Assembly (NCBI RefSeq): GCF_024713975.1
Contig: NC_091099.1
Coordinates: forward strand, 18,457,501 to 18,521,500
From: Paralichthys olivaceus
Taxonomy: Eukaryota > Chordata > Actinopteri > Pleuronectiformes > Paralichthyidae
DNA: 64,000 bases
Direction of reading: 5' to 3'
Of the stretch, positions 23,253 to 34,800 are shown in pieces. The translations under genes and the position numbers were made by a program. The notes beneath the pieces were generated by a model, which saw only the letters and a program-made list of their open reading frames with translations, was not told where the DNA came from and did no database searches. The number at the start of each line of letters is the position of its first letter. Positions within the stretch are counted from its first letter, which is position 1.

Positions 23253-24745
23253 TCAACAGTCCAGTCCAGGGAGGGTGGTGCATTTCAGGACATGGAGATA
23301 ATTTTTGACTTTGTTGGAGTCTCTGCGGAAGCAGTAGAGCAGGTCATGGTGGTCTATTGATTGGAGTTCTCCTCGTTTGTAGAAGGCAAAGGCAGAGAGG
23401 GGGACAGAACTCTCCGGGGAGATGAAACTCACAGTGTTGTCAAGCACTCCCAACAGCTTCATCTGTGGGGGGGGGGGGTTCAAGAGACAGAACTCATTTC
23501 ATAAAAGAACAAATGAAGAAACATACAGTATGTCACAGAAATGAAAATCTACACAAACATACGTTTCTCCTGTTATATATTTTCTTCTTACCGTTTCAGC
23601 CATTTTAGTCACTCCATCCCTCAGCTCGTGCACCATATCATTGATTTCCAGTGCCTTGTTGGAGCTGTAGTGGTTGAAGTCTTGATTCTGATCCTGAGAC
23701 ATGCTCTGGTAGAACTGGGACAAGGGGTCACCCCAAGCCCCCAGCAGCCTCAGAATCACCTCCGTCAGTTGTTCTCGCTGCACGTGAGAACAGTAAAAGG
23801 TTCACTGTGTAGAACTTAGTGGTGAATTTGCATGTTGCAGCAGGATACCCCTCACTTCACCCTCCTCTTTCAAACATGAAAGAGAACCTGTGGAAAACTT
23901 CAGTCGTCATAAAAACTCTAAAAGTGTTTCGTTTTGGACGACTGTAAAAATCATGGTGGCCTCTGTAGACGACCCGCTCCCGATGAAAATAGAAAGTATT
24001 TCAATATAAAGGAAAAAGTTAAAGGAAAAAACTATTTGTACTATTTAGATGAAACACACAAGTGAAATCATCACTAGGATTATTTTGTGTTGAATTTCTG
24101 CCAATAGATCCCTTTAACTAAATCTTACACACAGAACCTTTAAATAACATAGTTTTGATATTAAGATGCAGTGGTATCATTTCTGTGCGTGCATTAACCA
24201 TGACATATTTAAATGAACACTCACTCCTATTCTTTGGGCATTCTCTTTGTCATTTGGTGTCAGTATTCCGTATGTGTGGCATTTCCGTTTTCCAGTGAGA
24301 TTCTTGCTGGGAAGGAAATATTGCTCCTGTGCAGACAGAAACAGAAATCACACAGACTCATCGATAGCTTGAAAAAATAGCCAACTCAAGCAGGAATGAT
24401 TGATGATGAATGAATGGGGCCTGAATGAAGGGTGATGGATGGTGATGTCAAGACCAGTTAAAAAAAAAAAAAAAAAGGACTCACAAATTCAGTGTGCAGA
24501 TCGCTGGAGATGCCATGCATTCTTGAAGACTGCTGTATGACCCTGTCAAAGAGGTCTGCCAGGGAAGGGACGTGACATCCAGCCGGTTCGTGAGCACACA
24601 TCGGAGCAGTGCCAGCCCTCATGGAACACTCCAGGTACACGAGTGTGAGGACAGCAAACCAAACTGAGGAAAAAAGTAACAATTTCAATTAAGATGATAA
24701 CATTACTTTAAAATGAATTTGACATTTCATCTTACCTTTTTTCAT
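23253..24745 (-). CDS. prl2: prl2, prolactin-like hormone (prolactin 2)
   Basis: A secreted four-helix cytokine of the growth hormone/prolactin family. Exons on the minus strand are 24736-24745, 24485-24663, 24225-24326, 23592-23777 and 23253-23462, giving 228 aa in the five-exon arrangement typical of PRL genes. A signal peptide (MKKVWFAVLTLVYLECS) leads to a mature chain with six cysteines: C26 and C33 (N-terminal loop), C79 and C203 (long disulfide), and C220 and C228 (C-terminal loop). Motifs are VPSLADLFDRVIQQSSRMH (helix 1), CHTYGILTPNDKE and LLYCFRRDSNKVKNYLHVLKC (helix 4). N72-L-T is a possible N-glycosylation site. The N-terminal disulfide separates it from classical teleost prolactin 1, which lacks that loop. 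Somatolactin and growth hormone fit less well. It converges on dbx2 and is in tandem with szl. Confidence 0.9.
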
Positions 24746-24846
24746 GCTTCCTTTGTAGATGATGAAGCACGAGATGATGAGTGGAGCTGTTTTGCTGCTA
24801 GAGTGACTCTTGCCCATCCAATGATGTCACTGATTAAACAAATCAC

Positions 24847-24854
24847 TTTATAAA
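24847..24854 (-). promoter_or_regulatory. prl2 TATA box
   Basis: TTTATAAA is palindromic, so it reads TATAAA on the minus strand. It lies about 105 bases upstream of the prl2 start codon, implying a leader of about 75 bases. Upstream, the minus strand at 24890-24900 contains GCATATGATGTGCAAAT, resembling sites for the POU factor Pit-1 that controls pituitary PRL/GH genes. Confidence 0.6.
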
Positions 24855-25756
24855 GGATACCAAGTGATTTTTAAAAAAAAACGTGATTTGCACATCATAT
24901 GCTTGGCTTAGTTATCCGCTCGGCCTAGAGCAGACAACTAATCCAGGCAGAAACTGTCTTACACACTGTTAACATACGTGGGCAATTTGTCAATTACAGT
25001 ATGGGATATTGGTGCATTAGGAAATAAAAGAATACAGAAGCAGATGCAGGCTGTTGGTAACGGTCCACATTATGTATAACTTAACTGTATTAAAATCCCA
25101 ACGCATTTATCTTGCTTTAGCAGTAAAATCTAAATTGTGATGAATACCATTTTTATTGCCCGCAATTGAATAAAGACGCCATGACTTCACTGCTACTCAT
25201 TTGTCCCTAGAGGGAAAACATGTCCCACACAACAAACTCATACAGATAATTAACAGCCAACAGGGGGAACTTTAAAAGCATTCAACATTTATTTTAAACT
25301 ACAGGACAGCTCATTATCTGTGCGGGGCACTACATAAAATGAATAGTATTGTGAAAAAGGGTTTTGAATGAGCCCATTGTCCAGCAACCCCAACTAGACC
25401 TGTTCAGCCCGGTCATGAAAACAGGGCCATTCAAATGTAAAGCGAGTGATTCATCTTCTCATTAGTGCTACATGGTACGATCCACACCACACGCATCTAC
25501 TATAAATAAATTCTCCAGTCATTCCAAACAGTTTGAGTCACTGTCTACATTATGGAGTGACCAATCTGTGAGTACAATACTAATACATGGCAACACAATA
25601 GAAAAACCAGTGCTGTGCTGCTCCAGGTTTCCCGAAGTGCGCCATCTTATGGTGAAATGAGTGAGGAGTAAAGAAGGGCACAGACACAGGAGACCTATAA
25701 ATAACCCCTGTCCTTTGTTGTTTTAGATTAAAAACTCAATATGATCGACAATGAAA

Positions 25757-25850
25757 TAGTCTTGATGACCACTCAAAGCGATTTACAGTGGTTTTTGCCA
25801 TTCACCCATTCACACACACATTCATACAGTGTATTTATGTGCACCATTGA
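25757..25850. repeat. Interspersed fish repeat (CACTCAAAGCG / CCATTCACCCATTCACAC)
   Basis: GACCACTCAAAGCGATTTAC followed by TTGCCATTCACCCATTCAC and CACACATTCATACAGTG is a high-copy teleost repeat motif that I recognise from many fish loci. It lies between prl2 and szl, just past the szl 3' end. Confidence 0.6.
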
Positions 25851-25895
25851 TAATGATCACAAATACCTTTATAGGTAATTTTACACCGCAAATAT

Positions 25896-25901
25896 TTTAT
25901 T
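25896..25901 (-). promoter_or_regulatory. szl polyadenylation signal (AATAAA on minus strand)
   Basis: TTTATT on the plus strand, about 370 bases past the szl stop codon. This is the best hexamer I see for szl; the true end is unverified. Confidence 0.45.
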
Positions 25902-26272
25902 GTCATCTTTTTCTTATAACATACACATCAAAAAGATGTCATAAATACACCAATATCCTTATAGAAAATAGAATTTACAATCAATTTACATTTATTATTA
26001 CTATGTACAAGAGTTGAGTGCATTTATTACAATGTGCTGCAAGAACGGGGATGAGGCAGAGAGCTACAGAGGGAAGCAAATAGTGTTGATGTGTTGCCAG
26101 CTCTGGTCCTTTTTCCATTTAGCTTGTTGTACAGTTGCTCATTAACACCCAATGCTAAGAAACTCTCCATCCCAAAACCGCTCCTTGATTTATAATCTTA
26201 AAATGTTACGTGATTCTACATTTTAATCGTTGATTCAGAGCTCTAGTTTTCACATGTTAAGTATCAGTCCAT

Positions 26273-27504
26273 TCAACACCTGTGGTGCTTCCACTTACGA
26301 GTGGCCACTGCGATGTTTGCGTCTTTTTTGTGCCAGGGGAAGAGACGGGTGAGAGCGAGAGTTCCGTCAGGCTGCACGGAGCCGGTCAGCACGTACAGCT
26401 GTGATCGTCCAGGGCGCACAAGGACTTTGGCACATTGCAGGTTAATGAGGAGCCACTGCTGGAGTAGGTGCTGTGTGTCATAGGGCAGCAGAGGTCCCTG
26501 ACGGATAAACTCGACCCGACCCTCTACCTCAAATTCAGGCTCTCCTGTGGGCAGGCGAAGGCGATGGAGTTTGGCTGTTACAGCTGTGGACAAGAGAGAA
26601 AAAAGAAATCAATCAACAGGGGTTGGAAAATTTAACTCAACAAACATTATTACACATTAACAACACAGCTTTCTGAAAGAATTCTGACTCTTACCGAAGT
26701 CATGCTGACAAAAAGCATCCAGGACTGTTTTCATTGCAGGAGCCTCTTCCACTGGTGGACAGTTTTGGCAAGCAGGTTTAGGAAGATCTGTGATAAAAAA
26801 GCAAACATTGTTTAGTAAAGCTACAAGGAGTGTGCACTAATTTCATGCAACATGAAGGGCAAGCACATGATAATTATTCTGCCAATTGGATAAGAGATAA
26901 GTAATAATATAATAATAACTCTCTGGTCCTTACCTTTGGCAAAGTGACCAAATTTTGCGTGGCGAGAGAGGCACATGTCCTCTTCAGCAGGGAAGCGGTC
27001 ACAGTCAAGAGCCTCGGGCCATTGGTGACCCTGGCAGGCCAGCACTGGGGCACAGCTGTCCCTCACTGCCACACACAGACTGCGGCAGGGCTGGATGAAA
27101 CTGAGGGAGAGAAAGACAAAATGTCAAACAATGTACACAGGAAAACATGGTAGTGAATAATTGGCCAATTTGTGGACAAAAATACACAGTAAAAAAAGAA
27201 GAAGAGTAAAATCTACTTACGTGTCAAGACAGACGGGGGCGATGATAGAGCAGAGGAAGGCCTGGGCTTGAGGGTGGCAGCCTGTCTGCAACAAGGGCTT
27301 CCAGTCCTCTGACCGTGGCACCACCTCACCCTCCAGGCTGCTATGGCCCAAGAAGTTGGGCAGACGCATCTCTGAGTATCCTACGTCTTTGCAGACCTTC
27401 ATCTGGTTTGGGATGGCGACGCAGCGAGTGGACTGCCCCATGTCGAATGCCATTAAAGGATGATGTGCCAAAGCCAGCAGAGCCATGGTGAAGAACACAG
27501 CCAT
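26273..27504 (-). CDS. szl: szl, sizzled: secreted frizzled-related inhibitor of Tolloid proteases
   Basis: Sizzled is secreted ventrally and inhibits BMP1/Tolloid-type metalloproteases, stabilising Chordin and limiting BMP signalling. Exons on the minus strand are 27221-27504, 26934-27100, 26695-26787 and 26273-26583, 284 aa. A signal peptide occupies about residues 1-20. The frizzled cysteine-rich domain spans about 28-138 with cysteines at 28, 38, 76, 85, 92, 100, 104, 111, 128 and 138 and typical motifs MRLPNFLGH, FLCSIIAPVCLD and PCRSLCVAVRDSC. A netrin-like domain follows, about C176 to the C-terminal HHRC. C117 is an additional cysteine in the CRD. The length and DMGQSTRCVAIP start point to sizzled rather than sfrp1, 2 or 5, but the family is close-knit. 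It lies in tandem with prl2 and downstream of mov10l1 on the same strand. Confidence 0.85.
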
Positions 27505-27630
27505 GCTGAAAGAGTTTGCAAAAATCCAGGGAATCCACGAGATGGATAAATCAGCTTTTTACCGAGGGCTGTGTGTTGTTGTCGGGAGACAGTGCTGTCC
27601 TTGGATGGCTTTGTCACTGCTGCAGCTCGC

Positions 27631-27638
27631 TTTATATA
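27631..27638 (-). promoter_or_regulatory. szl TATA box
   Basis: The minus strand reads TATATAAA, about 130 bases upstream of the szl start codon, implying a leader of about 100 bases. Five GTCT/AGAC SMAD-binding-like elements lie just upstream at 27664-27720, together with a TATCAAAG TCF/LEF-like site at 27688-27695. A BMP-dependent gene would be expected to carry such sites. Confidence 0.65.
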
Positions 27639-29433
27639 CAGCAAGGTCAGCCAGCCCCATCAAGTCTCTAGTCTGTTATCAACTACCTATCAAAGACACC
27701 GAGACGATGTGTTTGGAGACAACGGCTTGTTTTGTGATGACTGCAGACAGAGGGGGGGGCAGTAAGCAGATGGAGGGCGTTGTGAGAATGAGAATGAGAA
27801 GGGAGAGGTGGGGGTGGTGGGTAATCACAGCCCAGCTTTCACTGAGTGAGTGAGGTCCAGTATAACAGAGGGTTGAATTTGCTTCATATGCTTTTATAGT
27901 GCAGGAGGTAGGAGACTAATGTAAACTCATGAAAAAGAAGTTAACAGCCGTAACCCTCCGTGTTTGAAGAATTACATTACAAAAATACATGTGGCTGACA
28001 TGTAATGCTAATTGGCCCGTGAGATTTCCAGTGATTTATCTCAAAAGTCAATCATGTATAGCATTTCTGAAAAAGATAGAAAATACCATAGGCTGATATA
28101 TAAAAAAAATTGCCCAACACAATTCATCTTTGAGTTCCTTTAGAGAGAAATCAGAGGTTTTCGTAGACAGACAGTCTCCTACGTATTGCCGGTCCCTTTC
28201 ATGTGCTCCTGTGTCCTAATTGGAGGGTTTCTTCGGCAGAGCCTCCAGTTCTCATTAGCAAAGCGGCGTCTCTCCTGCTCACCTGGCTTTGATGTGCCAA
28301 TAACACAAACTCAGATCCACATGCAAAATACAATGAGGCCACCTTTACTTGGCTTGATATTTGATGCAAAGACATTTCAGCATCAGCTACTGTACAACTG
28401 GCGCTTGCCCAAAAACAAAGATCTAGAGTCTGAACTGCGTTCATACGATTTAAAAGTGATGCTGCAAATATTGTAGTAAGGACATATACATTCTGTGTCT
28501 TTCCTTTCAATAGTATTTCATATTTTAAATAACCAGTGCAACATCTACACACTCAGTCCCAACATGCCAACATCCCATTCAAGAGTTCCACAGATCCCGT
28601 CCTGAGACGCAGACCAGCGGAGCTAATTTGTCTCGTTCTCTTTGTCTCCTGTATTCAAGCCTCTTAATCTAACAACACAACTACGTTACAGAATCATCGT
28701 ATTTGTTTAGATGTCGTCTGTCTCCAGATTTAGATGTATATCTGCTGCTGATGCCTCTGGGCTCTTTGGAAATGCTCCCTCATGAATCAGAGGTCTCTAT
28801 CCCACCCAGCCTGTGGCCTCAGACATGCTTCAGACATGCCACAGTAAAGCCTATTCTGATTGGCCCGACTCCCGCTTTTGCAGCCGGCCAGAGCCCTCCA
28901 TCAGCCACAGTTCAGCCAATGTTTTTTTTATGGCCTGATCTCATGAGTGGAGGCTGGTTCCAGTTGGGGTAGACGAGTACAGCCCGTAAGAGGGGACTAA
29001 CTGGGCAATTAGAGTCACAGACCAATTTGGGAGAACAATAGGGCCACACATTTAACAAGCCCCCCCTGCCAGGAGCCCAGCAGGGGTCTGTTGTTGGGCC
29101 TAATGGCTGCCCTGTAGACACGGTGTCTGTGTTGGTAATGTGTTGCCTGCCCCTGCCTCAGTTAATGAGAAGGTGATAAGAGTACGAGCTGAATGGATGG
29201 GCACCTGTCTGTCAAACAGACATCAGAGGGGAGTCTAGTCAAAATAATCCTTGGCAGGACTCCTTGGCTTAATTTGAGTGTTGGCTTTTTGGCTTGTGCA
29301 GGACATGCTGTTCAAATGCACATGGCTAAAAAAAAAAAATCATAGGTCTGCCTTAGGACAAATACTCTCAAAAATGTTAAACCTTGGGAGAAAAATATTC
29401 TAATTCACCACTGCTAGAATAATCACTGGAATC

Positions 29434-29473
29434 TTTAAGGGAAAATTCACCCTAAAAGTGAAAGTTATTTCTA
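29434..29473 (+). repeat. Short copy of the TTCACCC-type teleost repeat
   Basis: CTTTAAGGGAAAATTCACCC then TAAAAGTGAAAGTT resembles the head of the repeat near 2477 on the other strand. It is short and diverged. Confidence 0.4.
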
Positions 29474-31706
29474 TCAAATAGTGTGGCTCTGTATTAATTT
29501 CTGACCCGAGCAGTCAAGCATCTTCCATAGATTATCCGGCCGAGGCAGGGAATTGTTTTAGGTACAGGAAAATCTGAAAAAATGTGTGTATCAAGTATAT
29601 ATATTTATATTTAATAACTATACTATCATATGTTATGGGTCTCTTTAGTAGTTTTCTAAAACTTGCAAGGGGGGGATCAGTGAGATTGAAAACATGTTTC
29701 CATAATGTGATTCAGACATTCTACATTTCAGACAATACAAAACCCACTGGAGAACACCAACTATTAAAGCTCTGACCTACAACTCACAGATCAACCTGCC
29801 TGCTCAAAATGTGATCCTGCTCTGGGTGAAATAAATAAGAAAATATTATCTGGCAAGTCATTTCCCATGCTTTCGTCATTCTACATTTATACAGAGTATA
29901 TGTTTTGCTTCCACTAACACATTTCCGAAAGATGTCCTTTTTTCAAACACCTGATGTAGAACAGAAGCAGACTGAGGGGACAGCAGGAAATATATCTAGT
30001 GTTACGTTCTACTATATATGATGACTAGTATATAGAAATTTACTATCAAAATAAGATGTATCAAATCCATTCTAAAGCACAATTCATGATATTTCTAAGA
30101 CATTGCAGAGCACAGTTTTAAATTGTGAATCTGAAAAGTTCTCTTAACCTGATCAAAGAAACAAGAATCTGTTTAGAGTCAAATCTTGTCTCCATAAAAT
30201 CTTAAATAATCACACTCACACAATGGCAGAGACATGGAGGTGATTTCTGATTCACAGCTATAAATTCTGATATCTCAAATATTCTGTGAGCACAGTCAGT
30301 TCCAACTGCTAATATACGGCAGAAAGTCCTCATGCTCCAATATCCAGCTAGGAACCAGGTCAGTGTGTAGCTGCTGTAGTTATTGTCTAAAATGATTTAT
30401 CTCTAACACACAGTTGGGATTGTTTGTCCTGTGACAGTTTGGTGTCTATGGACAGTTGAGTCTCTCTGGACAGAGTGGGACAGCAGACCAAACACCTGAG
30501 ACATACTTCAAAGACAAAGGTGTGACTGGGTGGGGAAGGACGAGAGTGGGTTGGGGGGGGGTCTGGGTGTCTGAGCTGGGCTCCCTCGCAGCACAGCACA
30601 CTCAGATAAAAGCTGTCTCCTCCCTGCACATAAGAGACTCATTAACTTAAAGAGATTGAATCCCCATTTGCCTCTTTTTGCCCCTCGCCCCCTCCCTCCC
30701 CATTCACCCATACCCACAACCCCCCCACCCCTCCATCCTGCTGGGCTCCAGTAGGACTGACAGTCCCTGTGCAGACTGTCAGTAGCACTCAATTGCCACA
30801 TTCAGTCTCCGGGTCCTGTGGGCAGACGCAGCCACACCGAGGCGTGCAGACAACCTGCCCCCAGAACCTGCAGACATCTGTGGATCGCCTCAGTATGTTA
30901 AACCAGGGTAATGATCTCAACACACTAAAATAAAGTGTTGTCTTGTATCGATTTTTTCTTTCATACTAAAGCCCTGAAAATTCTGCTGTTGAAATCAGGC
31001 CAATCACATCATTCTATAGGTATTATTGTACAGAGGACAGTGGAACTGCTGTGACGCAATTCACGATTATTTACAAATGATCTGCGATGGCTAAATAGAA
31101 AGAAATCTTATGCACGGTCAAGCACGCCAGGCTAATAATGACAAGTAAATGTGCAGTGTACACAAGCGTTACCTTTATTCATTTCTATCCTTGACTGGAA
31201 CTGTGTTTGGCTTTCACAGAAACAAGACATTTCAGTCAACAGAGACAAGCCAAGGACATGTGAAGGGAACAAAAAAAACAGAGTCCAGGAGACAGAGCTG
31301 AGGTACACCATGATTACATCATCCTCCTATTCACCCCTTTGCTCCTCTGCAGCACTGTGGGAGGAAAAAAAGAGGTGAGTTGATTAGTGGCAGAAAATTG
31401 ATTAAAACAGAGGTGACTCCGTTTGTCAGCTCAGGCACATAAAGTTTATAAAATAAATATTTCACTTAGAAATGTTTTATACTTTGCAAAGAAAGAAAAC
31501 GCACCAAAGTTACGACAAGCAAATCAAATGTTAAAGCTAAGAAAAATATATTTACAGTTATTGTCGCGCATCGCATACATACATTATAAATATGCAGTTT
31601 AGATTTATAATGGAAATCATACACTATGTGTCAAATGTATTAGTTGCATCTGTACAACTTGCAGCAATTCAATACAACTAATTCATTAACAAAGACTATA
31701 CATTCT

Positions 31707-31712
31707 TTATTT
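31707..31712 (-). promoter_or_regulatory. mov10l1 polyadenylation signal (AATAAA on minus strand)
   Basis: TTTATT on the plus strand, about 170 bases past the proposed mov10l1 stop codon. Confidence 0.45.
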
Positions 31713-31882
31713 ACTATTTATAAAAAATATCTTAGGCTGATTTTGCTGCACTGTTTATAATTTGCACCGCTTTATATTGCAATATTAATGCAGACAAGTT
31801 TAATTTCATGTGATACCTGGTGTGAGCTGCATTCGAGTGTAAATGTGTAGATAATAAAGTGGCAGCTGAGTGTAAATTTCTA

Positions 31883-34800
31883 TTATGGACAAAGCATGTA
31901 TAGGTTTACGTACATCTGGGAGTCTCTGAGGGAGGGAGGGGGGTCGCAGCCAAGATATGCTCCATTAATGAAACAGTACTGCAGCAGAGCCCTGAAGCAT
32001 AAATCCTGGAAAGAGATGAAAACGTGTAAAGAACCTAATAGGCAGGATGTAGTGTAAAACATGACTGAATCAACACAACAAACATACTGCCTTAGAGCCA
32101 GGATCTAATTCAGTGTTTTGTCACTTACCCTAATGAGAATGTGGGGATTTCCAACAATTAAGAGCAGGGCTTTGGGACGAGTGATGGCCACGTTGAAGCG
32201 TTTGGGGTTGGCGAGGAAGCCGAGCGCATTCTGCAAATCGTCACTCGGTACTGACTCATTAGAGCGCACCTATATTATCAGAGAGCGAATACAGGAAATA
32301 AACTATGGGAAGGTTATGACTGATGTTCGTGCTCCACAGACTCATCTCATTTAAAAAGGATGATAATGGCTAATGTGATTTCTTTATTGTGGCAAACATT
32401 GAGGTTTTCATTACTTTATTACATCCTTTATATGCCATTTTATGATGATCAAATTATTGAAAAAATGTTATTATTGAAGAATTTAAATGTGAGGGTATTG
32501 TTGGTACATCTCACATTATAAAACACATAATAAAATCTAGCACATCCTAACCACTAACAACCATGGTATCAAGGCGCTCTTCTAAAAATCAAGTTGCAGG
32601 CTGTTGATAATTACAAGCTGAGGAAAAACTATGTCTGGTCAGAGCATTCATTTGAAGTGGCAAAAGGTAAACTTTTTTGGTTTGTGTATACCTTTGGTGT
32701 GGTGCAAAGTGTGCTCCTTTTTACTAGTTTATATTGTACATGTTCATATTCTATGAAGAAGAGACTGTACTGTTATAGAATACAGGTATATCACCAGCTA
32801 CTCAAAAATAAGTTGCCATCAGCAAACACCATTGTGATGAGGAGGAACTCTGCTTTAAACCAGAGTTAATGCTAGTTTCTCATTGATACATTATTTAGAT
32901 CTGATCCAGTTCATTTTTTTATCATTTCAAATGCTCAATTGAATTTTAATCCATGTAGATGCTGTTAAATAAAAAAATTAAAACTGATTCAGTTTAAAGC
33001 TCATTCTGATGTTTGTCTTTTCAGAATAACCCAAATTCAGTTTTTTCCTACTGTAGACATGATGATGACCAGGAACTCTTGTCCTTGGAACTCTTCCACT
33101 GAGCCCACTTTGATGTCAGAGAGGCCAACTTTACCCAGCAGCACCCGAATCTTCTCACACTGAAAAGAGCAATGTGAAAACAAGAACACTTCAGGATCTG
33201 CAGTATGAACGACTGAACATCGACAATTTTAAAAACCATTTAAGTTTTATTGAGGTTGAATATAAAATAATATTAAATAAGCCTCTTCCTCCTCATCAGT
33301 TTTCTTATTTGTTAGTTAGCAGAATTACACAAAAAAACAACTGAACTGATTTCCAAGAAACTTTGTTGAGGGGTGGGGAATGACCCAAGGAAGAACCCAT
33401 TCAATTCTGGTGATCATTTTCTTTGCAATATGGGACACACAATTTGGGAAATATAAATATGAGTGTGTGCGATTCGATGCAGATCCAAAATAAAAATGTG
33501 CCGACTGTTGGGCCTTGGCGGACCTATGCGCTCAAGCAAGTGTTTGTATATTTCATTATTTGCGTTGTAATAAGATTGTGAAAGTAAGTAATTCACACTC
33601 AGCTATTCTGTGGAGTCTTACTTGTTTCTTGTAGGGGGCAATGATGCCAATGTCAGAGGCATCCACAGGGTTGTAGAGCTTCTTGGCCAGCTGGCAGCAG
33701 TAGAGCATCACCTGCACAGCCTCCACAGGGTTGAACCACGATGGGTTTTTACCTTCTCTCATTTCTGTACCCTAAGAAAGAAAGCAAAATATCTGAAATA
33801 AATATGAGATGTGATGAGAGTGTACAGATGTCACCATTAAACCTGTAACTTGGTGCAAACTTATAATTAGTTTAAGGTCAACAATAGGCCTCACTCTACT
33901 GGAGATTAGCCAGATACATTATTGAAAAAAGTCCTAATTACCCTGACGCCGTGAAAGAGGAGAGGGAAGCCTTTTTTAGGAAGGGTTTTCCACTGACAGA
34001 GGGATTCTACTATTGCCCTAGAAGCTTCGCAGCACAGCTCCCCCTGGTAGAAGAGCTTGGAGGGCAGCGTGAGCAGGGCCTCATGAGAACGATAGTTGTA
34101 AATAAGCTTAGTCACCTGTAGTAAAAAGAAAAGCTAATTCATTATGCATACAGAGCACAAAGGTACTTTCTAATACCTTTTTCTACAAATATTATTGCAC
34201 CAACATACGATTATTAAAAAAAAATATATATATATGTAACAGGCACAATGTAGCATAGAATCTAAATAACATGTGAGACACTCTGATTGCCAGTGTGACA
34301 CTTTTAAAATTGCTGATCATGCAATAGACTGTTGAATGCAATGCACCCACCAGCTTAGGGTTGTATCCCCAGTCCTGTCTGGAGTACAGTGGGTTAGACA
34401 TGAGCCTCTCTAACAAAGACACCCCCAGGCCAAAGGCAGCAGCCAGCTTGGACTTCACTATTGGACCCAACTGACGGGGGTCGCCGGCCAACACTATCTA
34501 AGCAGGCAAGAAAAAAAAAAAGAGTAATGAATAAACAAAGCTCATGTTCATTATAAAAATACTGTTCAATATTTTCAGTTTCAATTTACCCCCTGCCATC
34601 AGAGAGTTAATTAAAAATCAGTTTCCCTGATTTGCTAACAATACAAAAATACATAAATTAAATGAGTTTATGCAGGAATGGACCACAAGTGAAAATAATA
34701 AAAAAAAAGAGGGTAAGAAATGCAATAGTATCATTTGAAAAAAAAGGGAGGAAAGAAGAAATTTTAAATCCAATTGTTGTTGCTCTTCTGCATCCACAAT

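Larger units (their letters stand above)
27739..31882. other. szl-mov10l1 intergenic region
   Basis: About 4.1 kb between the szl promoter and the mov10l1 3' end. I recognise only a repeat fragment near 29,434 and C- and G-rich low-complexity sequence at 30,540-30,740. A candidate regulatory segment (28.7-29.3 kb) holds CCAAT boxes, GATA and an inverted SMAD-like pair. No exons with family resemblance were seen. Confidence 0.55.

Noticed and set aside
23253-24745. Identity as somatolactin or growth hormone instead of prolactin 2
   Set aside because: The short N-terminal C-x6-C loop, TPNDKE motif and LLYCFRRDSNKV helix fit prolactin-type sequences; somatolactin and GH signatures are missing.
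26273-27504. Identity as a frizzled receptor
   Set aside because: There are no transmembrane segments. The CRD is followed by a netrin-like domain and a stop, the secreted frizzled-related layout.
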